Both the position numbers and the translations under genes were made by a program. DNA of 41,394 nucleotides, taken from the NCBI GenBank assembly GCA_017434085.1, contig JAFRFY010000107.1:1-41394 (forward strand), given 5' to 3'. Source of the DNA: Clostridia bacterium (GTDB taxonomy: Bacteria > Bacillota > Clostridia > Christensenellales > Aristaeellaceae). Positions 32,286 through 40,580 of this stretch are shown here, piece by piece (positions within the stretch are counted from its first letter, which is position 1; the number at the start of each line of letters is the position of its first letter). Under the pieces are notes generated by a model. That model was not told the DNA's origin. It did not search any database and saw only the letters and a list, made by a program, of their open reading frames with translations.

Positions 32286-33232
32286 GCCTCGATATCCTTT
32301 CCGAAGGCGCTGCCTTCGTCGATCCGCTTGCCCGCCAGATAGGCCTTGGCCGCCATGCGCCTGGCGCCCGGGGCCTGCATCTCCAGCACCTCCAGCGCGC
32401 CCGTGCCGCACTTGACCACCAGCCCCGCCTTGGGGGAGGCGGTGAGCACCGTGCCGGGGGCGGCGTCGGAATCGGTTTCAATGGCCCGGGCCAGGTAGAT
32501 CTTCAGCCGCCCGCCGGGCATGTTTGTGGCCGCGCAGGGCCAGGGGTTCAGCCCCCGCACCTGGTTGGCGATCAAGCGGGCGTCCCGGGTCCAGTCGATC
32601 TCGCCCATCTCCTTTTTGAGCATGGGCTCGTAGCTGGCCAGCGCTTCGTCCTGTTTTTGCGGGACGATCCCGCCGGACAGGTATTTTGGCAGCGTCTCCC
32701 GAAGCAGCTCCGCGCCCAGCACGGACAGCCGTCCGGTCAGTTCCCCGGCGGTCTCCATGTCGCCGATGGGGACGGCGCGACTGGTCAGCATGTCGCCGGT
32801 GTCGATGCCGACGTCGGTGAGCATGAGGGTGACCCCGGCCTCCCGATCGCCGTTCAATATGCACCAGTTGATGGGGGCGGAGCCGCGGTGCCTCGGCAGC
32901 AGCGAGGCGTGCACGTTCACGGTGCCCCGCGCCGGGATGTCCAGGAGCTCCCGGGTGAGGATCTGCCCGAAGGCGGCGGTGACCATCACGTCCGGTTCAA
33001 GCGCCCTCAGCTGCTTAATGCCCTCGGGGGCCTTGACCTTCTCAAACTGAAATACCGGAAGCCCCCGTTTAAGCGCCTCGAGCTTCACCGGGCAGGCGGT
33101 CAGCTTTTTACCGCGGCCCGCGGGACGGTCCGGCTGGGTGAACACGCCGACCACGTCGTAGCCCGCGTCGCACAGCGCCCGAAGCGACGGCACCGCGAAC
33201 TCCGGGGTGCCCATGAAAACCACGCGGGTCAT
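32282..33232 (-). CDS. fmt: Methionyl-tRNA formyltransferase
   Basis: A 316-residue enzyme that formylates initiator Met-tRNA with 10-formyl-THF. N-terminus [20 protein letters not shown], the folate site [18 protein letters not shown] (His, Asn, with Asp in [12 protein letters not shown]), and a C-terminal OB-type tRNA-binding domain (from about 205). ATG overlaps the stop of def by four bases (ATGA), tying formylation to the deformylase genes that undo it. Length is normal. Confidence 0.96.
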   Translation of the reverse strand: MTRVVFMGTPEFAVPSLRALCDAGYDVVGVFTQPDRPAGRGKKLTACPVKLEALKRGLPVFQFEKVKAPEGIKQLRALEPDVMVTAAFGQILTRELLDIPARGTVNVHASLLPRHRGSAPINWCILNGDREAGVTLMLTDVGIDTGDMLTSRAVPIGDMETAGELTGRLSVLGAELLRETLPKYLSGGIVPQKQDEALASYEPMLKKEMGEIDWTRDARLIANQVRGLNPWPCAATNMPGGRLKIYLARAIETDSDAAPGTVLTASPKAGLVVKCGTGALEVLEMQAPGARRMAAKAYLAGKRIDEGSAFGKDIEA

Positions 33233-33717
33233 TGCGCATCGCCTCCGTTCTTCTGCCGCATCTCCTCGGTGGCGTCCTCGATCATCTTGTCCACGTACAG
33301 TATGCCGTCCAGGTGGTCGAGCTCGTGGCACAGGCACACGGCCAGCAGGCCCTCGCCCTCGACCTCGATGGGTTCGCCGTCGCGGTTTTGGGCTTTGACC
33401 TTCACCTTCTCCGGGCGCACCACCTTGCCCGCGCGGTCCGGCACGGACAGGCAGCCCTCGATCACGGTGACCTCGCCCTCGGAGGACACGATCTCCGGGT
33501 TGACCAGCTCGATCAGCCCCTCGCCCACGTCGATTACGCAGCAGCGCTTCAACACCCCCACCTGGGGCGCGGCCAGCCCCACGCCGTCGCCGGCCGCCAT
33601 GGTCTCGGCCATGTCGTCAAGCAGCGTGTGCAGCCGCTCGTCAAATTTCTCCACCTTCCGCGCGTGCTTGCGCAGAACGTCGTCCTGATCGATGATCCTG
33701 ATGCTTCTGATTGCCAT
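33229..33717 (-). CDS. def: Peptide deformylase, copy 1
   Basis: A 162-residue metalloenzyme that removes the N-formyl group from nascent proteins. The three deformylase motifs are intact: [10 protein letters not shown] (~45), EGCLSVP (metal Cys, ~88) and CHELDHLDG (HExxH, ~130). It ends with the fmt overlap. Three bases upstream ends a second, closely similar deformylase gene; the two proteins align from the first residue ([10 protein letters not shown] / [10 protein letters not shown]) without gaps through the catalytic core. Confidence 0.96.
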   Translation of the reverse strand: MAIRSIRIIDQDDVLRKHARKVEKFDERLHTLLDDMAETMAAGDGVGLAAPQVGVLKRCCVIDVGEGLIELVNPEIVSSEGEVTVIEGCLSVPDRAGKVVRPEKVKVKAQNRDGEPIEVEGEGLLAVCLCHELDHLDGILYVDKMIEDATEEMRQKNGGDAQ

Positions 33718-33720
33718 AGC

Positions 33721-34218
33721 TCATTCGGAAAGCGGCTTTTCCGCTTTCTCTTCCTCCTCCAGCCTGTCGGTGACGTCCTCGATCATCTTGTCCACGTACA
33801 GTACCCCGTCCAGGTGGTCGATCTCGTGGCACAGGCAGCGGGCCAGCAGGCCCTCGCCCTCGATCTCAAAAGGCTTGCCCTTCCGGTCCTGAGCGCGCAC
33901 CCGCACCTTCTCGGGCCGTGCCACGGTGCAGCGGCGGCCGGGCACGGAGAGGCAGCCCTCCACGTCCACCACCTCGCCCTCGGCGGACAGTATCTCCGGG
34001 TTGACCAGCTCGATCAGCCCCTCGCCCACATCGATCACGCAGCAGCGCTTGAGTATGCCCACCTGCGGCGCGGCCAGCCCGACGCCGTCGGCCTCCAGCA
34101 TGGTGTCGGCCATGTCCTCCAGCAGTTGGCCGAGCCGCCGGTCGAATTTGTCCACCCGGCGCGCGCGCTTGCGCAGTATGTCGTCCGTTCCCATTTCAAC
34201 GATCTTGCGAATTGCCAT
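33721..34218 (-). CDS. def: Peptide deformylase, copy 2 (tandem paralogue)
   Basis: A 165-residue paralogue with all motifs intact: [26 protein letters not shown]. Identity to copy 1 is high (roughly two thirds by eye), strongest in [20 protein letters not shown], which suggests a local tandem duplication followed by modest divergence at the N- and C-termini. ATG 34218 aligns with the start of copy 1; ATG 34230 is possible. Both copies should be active, since metal ligands and the catalytic Glu are kept. Confidence 0.94.
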   Translation of the reverse strand: MAIRKIVEMGTDDILRKRARRVDKFDRRLGQLLEDMADTMLEADGVGLAAPQVGILKRCCVIDVGEGLIELVNPEILSAEGEVVDVEGCLSVPGRRCTVARPEKVRVRAQDRKGKPFEIEGEGLLARCLCHEIDHLDGVLYVDKMIEDVTDRLEEEEKAEKPLSE

Positions 34219-34233
34219 TGTGCTTCTCATCCT

Positions 34234-36456
34234 TTATATCATGTTCACCGGATTGATCTCCAGCTCGCCCCGGGCGCCCTCGGGCGCGGCCTCGGCGATC
34301 TCCAGCATTTTGCGGGTGACGGCCTCCACGTCGGCCTTGAAGTAGAGCTTCACGAAGAGCTGCCAGCGGTATTCGCCGCGCAAAAGGACGATGGGGGCCT
34401 CGCAGGCGCGGCACTGGAGCGCCTCGTCCCGCTGGCCGGTTTCGACGAGGTACCGGTTCAGGGCGTCCTCCGCCGCCAGCGCCGCCTCCCGGGCCTTCTG
34501 GGCGTCCTTCGAGGTGAACACCACCCGGGCGATGACGGTATAGGGCGGGTAGAGCGCCAGCTTGCGGCTGGCGGCCTCCCGGGTGTAGAAGGCCCGGTAG
34601 TCCTGGGCGGCGGCGCAGGCGATGCCGTAGTGCTCCGGCTCGTAGGTCTGCACCACCACGCGCCCGGGCGCGTCCGCGCGGCCCGCGCGGCCCGCCACCT
34701 GGGTGATCAGCTGGAAGGTGCGCTCCACGCTGCGGTAGTCGGGCAGGTTCAGCGTCATGTCCGCCGCCACCACGCCCACCAGGGTCACATTGGGGAAATC
34801 CAGCCCCTTGGCGATCATCTGGGTGCCCACCAGCACGTTGGTGTCGCCGCGGCGGAAGGCGTCCAGTATTTTCTGATGCGCATCCTTGCCCTGGGTGGTG
34901 TCGATGTCCATGCGCCCCACCCGGGCCGCGGGGAACAGCCGTATGACCTCCTCCTGCACCTTCTGGGTGCCCGTGCCGAAGTACTTGATGTAGGCGCTTC
35001 CGCAGCTGGGGCAGGTCCTGGGCGGGGGCATGGTCTTGCCGCAGTAGTGGCACCGGAGCGCCTCGCCGTCGCGGTGGTAGGTCATGGAGACGTCGCACCG
35101 GTCGCACTTGACCACGTAGCCGCACTTTCGGCAGGACACGAAGGACGAGTGCCCCCGGCGGTTGATGAACAGCATGGCCTGGCGCCCCCCGTCCAGGCAC
35201 GCCTGCAGGGCCTGGGCCAGCGCGCCGCTGAATATGGAGGTGTTGCCGCGCTCAAACTCCCCGCGCATGTCCACCAGCTCGACCTCCGGCAGCGGGCGGT
35301 TCATGACCCGCTGCTTAAGCTCGATGAGCTCCAGCTTGTTCTCGGGGCGCACCCCGGGCATGGCGCGCATGTAGGTGTCGATGGAGGGCGTGGCGCTGCC
35401 CAGCACCAGCACGGCGCCGTGGTCCGCCGCGCGCCGCCAGGAGATCTGCCGGGCGTCGTAGCGGGGCCGCCGGTCGGACTGGTAGCTGGATTCGTGCTCC
35501 TCGTCCACGATGATGCAGCCGATGTTTTGAAGCGGCGCGAATATGGCGCTGCGCGCGCCGATCACCACCCGGGCTATACCGGAGCGTATGCGCCGCCACT
35601 CGTCGAAGCGCTCCCCCCGCGAGAGCGCCGAGTGCAGCACCGCCGCGTCCGCGCCGAAGCGGGCGTGCAGCCAGGACACCATCTGCGGCGTCAGCGCGAT
35701 CTCCGGCACCAGCACCACGGCGGTTTTGCCCCGCTTGAGCGCCTCCCGGATCAGCCGGATGTACACCTCGGTCTTGCCGCTGCCGGTGACGCCGTGCAGC
35801 AAAAACCGCCCGCCGGTGGAAAGCGCCGCGGTGAGCCGCTCGACGGCCCGCGCCTGCCCCGGCATCAGCACCGGGTCGGCGGCGCGGGCGTCATCCGACA
35901 GCGCAAGCGGCGTGCGCCGTGTTTCGTGGGTGACGATCTCCACCGCGCCCTTGTCCGCGAGCGCCCGGAGCGCTCCGCTGTCCAGCCGGGGGGTCTCGAT
36001 GTCCCCTTCGGTGAGCCTCTGCAATATCTCGATCTGCTTTTTCGCCCGCGGGTGCGCCTCGATAAAGCCGGGGATATCCTCCGGGGAGAGCTTCAAACGG
36101 GCGTAGCGCAGCGTCTTTTCCCGCACCCGGCCGCCCCGCATCTCCGCGGGGATCATCAGCCGCAGGGCGTCCACCAGGTTGCACAGGTAGCGCTTGTGCA
36201 TCCAGTCGGCCAGCGCCATCAGGTCCGGGAGCACCACCGGCTCCTCGCGCGCCGCGCGCAGCACGGGCCTGATCTTCGCCGAATCGAGGCTGCAACGGTC
36301 GGTCAGGCTGACCACGAAGCCGTCCAGCGTGCGCGGGCCGAAGGGCACCGTCACCAGCATGCCGGGGGAGAGGTCCATGCCCTCGGGGATGGCGTAGGTA
36401 AAGCGCCTGTCCACCGCCTCGGCGGACAGGTCCACGATCACTTCCGCGTACCGCAT
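34234..36456 (-). CDS. priA: Primosomal protein N' (replication restart helicase PriA)
   Basis: A 740-residue helicase that reloads the replisome at stalled forks. N-terminal DNA-binding domain (1-105), then helicase with GVTGSGKTEVY (Walker A, ~225), VDEEHESSY (DEEH Walker B, ~320) and LVGTQMIAKGLDFPNVTLV. A cysteine-rich zinc region between about 430 and 485 includes SCRKCGYVVKCDRCD, CHYCGK and CPSCGS. Length is normal. It sits between coaBC (1-base gap) and def, as in Bacillus. Confidence 0.96.
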   Translation of the reverse strand: MRYAEVIVDLSAEAVDRRFTYAIPEGMDLSPGMLVTVPFGPRTLDGFVVSLTDRCSLDSAKIRPVLRAAREEPVVLPDLMALADWMHKRYLCNLVDALRLMIPAEMRGGRVREKTLRYARLKLSPEDIPGFIEAHPRAKKQIEILQRLTEGDIETPRLDSGALRALADKGAVEIVTHETRRTPLALSDDARAADPVLMPGQARAVERLTAALSTGGRFLLHGVTGSGKTEVYIRLIREALKRGKTAVVLVPEIALTPQMVSWLHARFGADAAVLHSALSRGERFDEWRRIRSGIARVVIGARSAIFAPLQNIGCIIVDEEHESSYQSDRRPRYDARQISWRRAADHGAVLVLGSATPSIDTYMRAMPGVRPENKLELIELKQRVMNRPLPEVELVDMRGEFERGNTSIFSGALAQALQACLDGGRQAMLFINRRGHSSFVSCRKCGYVVKCDRCDVSMTYHRDGEALRCHYCGKTMPPPRTCPSCGSAYIKYFGTGTQKVQEEVIRLFPAARVGRMDIDTTQGKDAHQKILDAFRRGDTNVLVGTQMIAKGLDFPNVTLVGVVAADMTLNLPDYRSVERTFQLITQVAGRAGRADAPGRVVVQTYEPEHYGIACAAAQDYRAFYTREAASRKLALYPPYTVIARVVFTSKDAQKAREAALAAEDALNRYLVETGQRDEALQCRACEAPIVLLRGEYRWQLFVKLYFKADVEAVTRKMLEIAEAAPEGARGELEINPVNMI

Positions 36457-36457
36457 G

Positions 36458-37648
36458 TCAGCGCCCCATCAGCTCGGCCACGCGGTCCAGTATGCCGTCG
36501 GCCACCGCCCGCTTGGACTGAAGCGGCAGCTCCCGGGCATCGTCCCGGGTGATCAGCGTCACGGCATTGGTGTCCACGCCGAAGCCCGCGTCCTTCCGGG
36601 AGACGTCGTTGGCCACCACCATGTCGGCGTTCTTTTTGTCGAGCTTGCCCCGGGCGTTGTCCAGCACGTCGTCGGTCTCGGCGGCGAAGGCCACCAGCAC
36701 CTGGCCCGGGCGCTTGCGCTTTCCCAGCTCGGCGGCGATGTCGGTGGTGTTCTCCAGCTCGAGCATCATGCCCGCGCCGGTCTTTTTGATCTTGCCCGAC
36801 GCCACCCTGGCCGGGCGGAAGTCGGCGGGCGCGGCGGCCTGGATCACCACGTCGGCCCGCTCGCCCCGTGTGAGCACCGCCTCGCAGAGCTGGGCGCTGG
36901 ACTCTATGGCCACCACCTCCACGCCCGCGGGCTTGTCGAGGTTCACCGGGCCGGACACCAGCGTCACCGCCGCGCCCCGGTCCCGGGCGGCCTCGGCGAG
37001 GGCGTAGCCCATCTTGCCGGTGGAGCGGTTGGTGATGTAGCGCACCGGGTCGATGCGCTCCACCGTGGGACCCGCCGTGACCAGCACCCGCACGCCCTCG
37101 AAATCCCGCTTCGGGTTCATCAGCGCCTCGATCGCCTCGACGATCTCCCGGGGCTCCGACATGCGGCCAATGTCGTCATCGCCGCAGGCCAGATGTCCCC
37201 GCGCCGGGCCGACGAAGTGCGCGCCGCGGGCCGCCAGCGTGGCCAGGTTGGCCTGGGTGGCGGGGTGGCGGTACATGTTGGCGTTCATGGCGGGGGCGAT
37301 GAGCACCGGGCAGGCCATGGCCAGCGCCGCGGTGGACAGCAGGTCGTCCGCGATGCCGCCCGCCAGCTTGGCCAGGCAGTTGGCGGTGGCGGGGGCGATC
37401 ACGAACAGCTCCGCCCACTTCGACAGGGCGATGTGCTCCATCTCGGCGCGGGGGGCGAAGGTGTCCACGCAGGCGGGGTTGCCGCTCAGGGTCTCGAAGG
37501 TCAGCGGCGGCACGAATTTCGCGGCGTGCGCCGTGAGCACCACCCGCACCTGCGCCCCGGCCTTTTTTAGACGGCTCACCAGCTCGCAGGCCTTGTAGGC
37601 CGCGATGCCGCCGGTGACGCCCAGCACGATTCGCCTGTCCCTGAGCAT
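36458..37648 (-). CDS. coaBC: Bifunctional phosphopantothenoylcysteine decarboxylase / phosphopantothenate-cysteine ligase
   Basis: A 396-residue fusion for two steps of coenzyme A synthesis. The N-terminal flavoprotein (CoaC, 1-175) has LGVTGGIAAYKACEL, the FMN/active-site APAMNANMYRHP and the flap cysteine in GHLACGDDDIGRM. The C-terminal CoaB half has VLVTAGPTVERIDPVRYITN, STGKMGYALA and the substrate-loop lysines in GKIKKTG. Length is typical. The 110 bases between rpoZ and this gene show no promoter or terminator that I can recognise. Confidence 0.96.
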   Translation of the reverse strand: MLRDRRIVLGVTGGIAAYKACELVSRLKKAGAQVRVVLTAHAAKFVPPLTFETLSGNPACVDTFAPRAEMEHIALSKWAELFVIAPATANCLAKLAGGIADDLLSTAALAMACPVLIAPAMNANMYRHPATQANLATLAARGAHFVGPARGHLACGDDDIGRMSEPREIVEAIEALMNPKRDFEGVRVLVTAGPTVERIDPVRYITNRSTGKMGYALAEAARDRGAAVTLVSGPVNLDKPAGVEVVAIESSAQLCEAVLTRGERADVVIQAAAPADFRPARVASGKIKKTGAGMMLELENTTDIAAELGKRKRPGQVLVAFAAETDDVLDNARGKLDKKNADMVVANDVSRKDAGFGVDTNAVTLITRDDARELPLQSKRAVADGILDRVAELMGR

Positions 37649-37758
37649 GTTTTCGCCCTCCCGGTCGTTTGGAATGTAAAACAGTGCAACAAGCGAAAGC
37701 CAACGTTTTGTGTCGGTTTTCGCCCTGTCGCGCGGCTATTCAGTTCGGTGACGCGATG

Positions 37759-37977
37759 TCAGATCTCGTCATCCTCCGCCTCTTCATTGCGGGAATAGGT
37801 GATCAGCCGGCGGTTGATCTCCTCAATGGCGATGGAGAGGGGCTTGGTCTCCTTGGTTTCGATCAGCGGCAGGCTGCCGCCGATCAGCTCGCGGGCGCGC
37901 TTGGACGCCTCCACGGCCAGCGTGTAGCGGCAATCCACCTTTTCCAGCAGCTCGCCGATGGGGGGTTCGGTCATCAT
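37759..37977 (-). CDS. rpoZ: RNA polymerase omega subunit
   Basis: A 72-residue protein. The family core (CRYTLAVEASKRARELI, followed by LSIAIEEINRRLI) is clear, flanked by an acidic C-terminus (EEAEDDEI). Omega helps fold and assemble the beta' subunit. It lies 18 bases after gmk, the normal neighbour in Firmicutes. Confidence 0.93.
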   Translation of the reverse strand: MMTEPPIGELLEKVDCRYTLAVEASKRARELIGGSLPLIETKETKPLSIAIEEINRRLITYSRNEEAEDDEI

Positions 37978-37995
37978 AGTGCATATACCTCCTGA

Positions 37996-38634
37996 TTAAG
38001 CTTTGAGGGAACGGTTGAGTTCATCCAGGAAGGCCAGGTTGCTTTGAAGCGCCCTGCGCCGGGCGGTGATGATGGCGTAGACCTGCTCCGCCGCGATCTC
38101 CAGCGCGTCGGGCGCCACCGACCAGTCCTGGTGGATGATGATGTAGTGGTATTTGTAGGCCGTGGCGCACTCCCTGGCCACGTTGTTGAGCCGCACGCGG
38201 ATGGATTCCTCCGTCTCGGTGCCGCGGTTGCGAAGCCGCGCCTCCAGGTTTTCCCGGCTGGGCGGGCACACGAATATGCCGGTGACGGTGTCGTCCTGGG
38301 CCATGGCCTGCAGGCAGCCCTGCACGTCGATTTCGAGAATCAGGTCGCGCCCGGCGTCCAGCTCCTTGCGGACGACCTCCTTCAATGTGCCGTAGCGGTT
38401 CTGGTGGACGTGGGCCCACTCGTAGAAGGCGTCCTGGCTGACCAGCTCGTCGAAGCGGGCGTCTGAGACGAAGTGGTAGCTTACGCCGTCCACCTCGCCC
38501 GGACGGGGGGCGCGGGTGGTGCAGGACACGGACAGCGACACATCGGGGTGCTTTTTCAGCACCGTCTTGACGATTTCGGATTTTCCCACACCCGCGGGAC
38601 CGGAGATGACAAACAGTCTGCCGCGTTCAGGCAT
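37996..38634 (-). CDS. gmk: Guanylate kinase
   Basis: A 212-residue enzyme converting GMP to GDP. ATG 38634 follows GGGGAG by seven bases; an upstream ATG (38655) has its own codons over this ribosome binding site and is rejected. P-loop GPAGVGKSEIV (~12), GMP-binding SVSCTTRAPRPGEVDGVSYH (~40) and LILEIDVQGC (~97). Upstream, where remA (DUF370) normally lies between yicC and gmk, there is only a short REP/TIR element. Confidence 0.95.
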   Translation of the reverse strand: MPERGRLFVISGPAGVGKSEIVKTVLKKHPDVSLSVSCTTRAPRPGEVDGVSYHFVSDARFDELVSQDAFYEWAHVHQNRYGTLKEVVRKELDAGRDLILEIDVQGCLQAMAQDDTVTGIFVCPPSRENLEARLRNRGTETEESIRVRLNNVARECATAYKYHYIIIHQDWSVAPDALEIAAEQVYAIITARRRALQSNLAFLDELNRSLKA

Positions 38635-38668
38635 TGGTTTTCTCCCCTTTTTCATTTGTTGATGGCGC

Positions 38669-38773
38669 CTGTTCAGTACGGCGGGCGATCAGGGGATCGC
38701 CCCTACGGATATCGCGCTGTCGTAGGGGCGATGCCCTCATCGCCCTTGTGAAGCGCGGACCCGGACTGAACAG
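38669..38773. mobile_element. 105-bp REPIN/TIR element, second copy
   Basis: CTGTTCAGTACGG (38669-38681) and CCGGACTGAACAG (38761-38773) form 13-bp ends with one mismatch, matching the inner part of the 17-bp repeat at 12764-12875. Inside are the same two inverted REP hairpins with facing CTAC and GTAG. No flanking direct repeat is visible, so this copy is probably older. It occupies the yicC-gmk gap. Confidence 0.85.
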
Positions 38774-38801
38774 CTGCTGTAGAATAGCGCCAAGCGAACG
38801 G

Positions 38802-39674
38802 TCACTCCACGTTTTGAAGCTGCTCCCGGAGCTTTTCGATCTCGGCCTTCATGTCCACGGCCAGCCGGGTGATCGGTATGTCCTGGGACTTGGAGGAGAT
38901 GGTGTTGACCTCCCGGTTCAGCTCCTGGACGATGAAGTCGATCCTGCGGCCGATGGGCTTTTGATCCTCAAACAGCTTGCGCAGCTGGGAGACGTGGCTC
39001 TTGAGCCGCACGATCTCCTCGGCGATGGCGCTGCGGTCGGCCATGAGGGCGACCTCGGTCAAAAGCCGGGCCTCGTCCACCTCGGTGTCCGCGAGGAGCT
39101 CCTTCACCGCGGCGCGCAGGCGCTCCCGGTAGGCGCTCACCGTCTGGGGGTAGCGGGCCTCGATCTCGCCGGTGATGCGCTCGATCTCGTCCACCTTGTC
39201 GATCAGATCCCGCTTCATGGCTTCGCCCTCCCGGGCGCGCATGGCCACGAGCTGGTCCAGGGCGGCGTTCATGGCCCGAAGCATCAGGTCCGTCACGGCG
39301 TCCCGGTCCTCCTCGGCCTCGGTGACCACCAGCACGTCCGGCATCTTTGCGATGGTCATGAGGCTGCGGTCGTCCATCACCCCGACGTACTTGAGCCCCT
39401 CCAGCGCCTTGGCGTACACCTCGAACAGCGCCCGGTCCGCGATGACGGTCTTGGCGTCGGCGCGCAGGTTGCGGTAGGTCACGAACACGTCCACGTGGCC
39501 CCGGCTCAGGCGCGCGCCGATGGCCCTGCGGGCCGCGTCCTCCACAAACATCAGGTTTCGCGGCATGCGAAACGCCAGGTCGAGAAAGCGATGGTTGACG
39601 CTTTTCAGCTCGATCGTCATCTGCCGCCCGTCGATTTCGCAATCGCCGCGGCCATATCCCGTCATGCTCTGCAT
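38802..39674 (-). CDS. yicC: YicC/YloC family endoribonuclease
   Basis: A 290-residue protein. ATG 39674 follows GGAGG by eight bases and gives the classical N-terminus MQSMTGYGRGD. KSVNHRFLDLAFRMPRNL near residue 28 and the C-terminal RIDFIVQELNREVNTISSK are conserved in the family, with a long coiled-coil middle. YicC proteins are endoribonucleases that degrade regulatory and messenger RNA. It heads the ylo-type gene block and has its own -10 element. Confidence 0.92.
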   Translation of the reverse strand: MQSMTGYGRGDCEIDGRQMTIELKSVNHRFLDLAFRMPRNLMFVEDAARRAIGARLSRGHVDVFVTYRNLRADAKTVIADRALFEVYAKALEGLKYVGVMDDRSLMTIAKMPDVLVVTEAEEDRDAVTDLMLRAMNAALDQLVAMRAREGEAMKRDLIDKVDEIERITGEIEARYPQTVSAYRERLRAAVKELLADTEVDEARLLTEVALMADRSAIAEEIVRLKSHVSQLRKLFEDQKPIGRRIDFIVQELNREVNTISSKSQDIPITRLAVDMKAEIEKLREQLQNVE

Positions 39675-39710
39675 GGTCACAGCCTCCAAGGATACTCATT
39701 TTCCTATTCT

Positions 39711-39739
39711 ATTATAGCACATCCTGCCGCGCTTGCCTA
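39711..39739 (-). promoter_or_regulatory. Probable yicC promoter
   Basis: Minus strand TATAAT (39711-39716) with TAGGCA (39734-39739) 17 bp upstream, about 37 bases before yicC. The -35 is the same non-consensus TAGGCA as before the PrsA-like gene. Confidence 0.5.
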
Positions 39740-39754
39740 TGCGGTATCAGAAAA

Positions 39755-39788
39755 TTAAAAAAACGCGGGCGTTGAAAGCACACCCGCG
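39755..39788 (-). terminator. Terminator of the phosphoribosyltransferase gene
   Basis: On the minus strand CGCGGGTG pairs with CGCCCGCG (plus 39781-39788 and 39764-39771), followed by TTTTTTTAATTTT. Confidence 0.88.
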
Positions 39789-39805
39789 GTTGATGATGCC
39801 GTCCG

Positions 39806-40438
39806 TCACAGCTTGGAGTACCCGAAGCTGTTCACCAGGGCGTCCAGCTTTTGCCCGGCCTTGCACAGGGGGCAGGCGGTGGCGTCGTGGGACTGGTAAT
39901 CGGGCAGGTCGTGGGGGTTGAACAGGCTCGTGACGGGCAGGCCGCCCAGCCGGTCGATGGTGGCGAATATGGAGGCGATGCCCACGGTGTTGCCGCCGTA
40001 GTAGGCCACGGCCTCGATGGCGGATTTCGCGGTGTAGCCGGTGGAGACCGACGCCATCAGTATCAGCACGTTTTTGCCGGTGATCAGCGGCGCGGTGTTT
40101 TCGCGGAATATGAGCTGGCTGCCCACGGTGCGCTCCGGGGTGACCACGTTCATGTCCGTGTGCTGGTTGATGTTCATATAGCCCGCCTTGGTCATCTCGC
40201 TGGCCATGCAGGCGGCGATCACCTCGGTGCCGTCGAGGCACAGTATGGTGTCGATCAGGGTGTCCATCTTGTATTCCTTCGCCAGCTCCAGGGCCACCTT
40301 GCGCGCCTCGGAGAGGCAGAATTTCTGGGCCGTCACGTCGATATAGTAGTTGATGTGGCTGTGGCCGGTGGCGAAATGGCCCCTGCTGACCTTCAGAACG
40401 ATGTCTTCCTTTGAAGTCGGGTGCCTGATGGGTTCCAT
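39806..40438 (-). CDS. PyrE-like phosphoribosyltransferase with altered PRPP loop
   Basis: A 210-residue protein; ATG has GGGGGAT upstream. The fold is type I PRTase: TLIDTILCLDGTEVIAACMA in the first half and the PRPP-loop region VLILMASVSTGYTAKSAIEA. In canonical enzymes this loop carries two acidic residues (often DD or ED) before TTGxT; here they are Met-Ala. The C-terminus has CPLC, a possible half metal site. The group is often annotated as orotate phosphoribosyltransferase-like in Clostridia, but activity is doubtful without the acidic pair and it may be regulatory. It forms a single-gene unit with a perfect promoter and a terminator. Confidence 0.75.
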   Translation of the reverse strand: MEPIRHPTSKEDIVLKVSRGHFATGHSHINYYIDVTAQKFCLSEARKVALELAKEYKMDTLIDTILCLDGTEVIAACMASEMTKAGYMNINQHTDMNVVTPERTVGSQLIFRENTAPLITGKNVLILMASVSTGYTAKSAIEAVAYYGGNTVGIASIFATIDRLGGLPVTSLFNPHDLPDYQSHDATACPLCKAGQKLDALVNSFGYSKL

Positions 40439-40471
40439 GCGTCAATCCCCCTTCCAGAATGTTATGGTTAT

Positions 40472-40500
40472 ATTATATCTTAGCGAAATGGGTTTGTCAA
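40472..40500 (-). promoter_or_regulatory. Consensus promoter of the phosphoribosyltransferase gene
   Basis: Minus strand TTGACA (40495-40500), 17-bp spacer, TATAAT (40472-40477). The leader is about 30 bases, too short for a riboswitch. Confidence 0.9.
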
Positions 40501-40532
40501 TCGGTATTCGGAAGGCTTTGACGCAAACGAAG

Positions 40533-40560
40533 GGCCGTGACGGACTGCGCCGTCACGGCC
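40533..40560 (-). terminator. Hairpin after clpX
   Basis: GGCCGTGACGG (40533-40543) pairs perfectly with CCGTCACGGCC (40550-40560), 21 bases after the clpX stop. On the minus strand it is followed by CTTCGTTTGCG, a poor T-tract, but no other terminator lies before the next promoter. Confidence 0.65.
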
Positions 40561-40580
40561 GTTTGTCTGCGATATTCCCG

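Noticed and set aside
33232..36552. An open frame of over 1,100 codons on the plus strand
   Set aside because: It is antisense to def, def and priA, which have complete motifs; GC-rich codon bias leaves long open frames on the opposite strand. Its translation is His/Gln/Leu-rich and matches no family I recognise. The same applies to other long antisense frames over livM, purB and the ABC-F gene.
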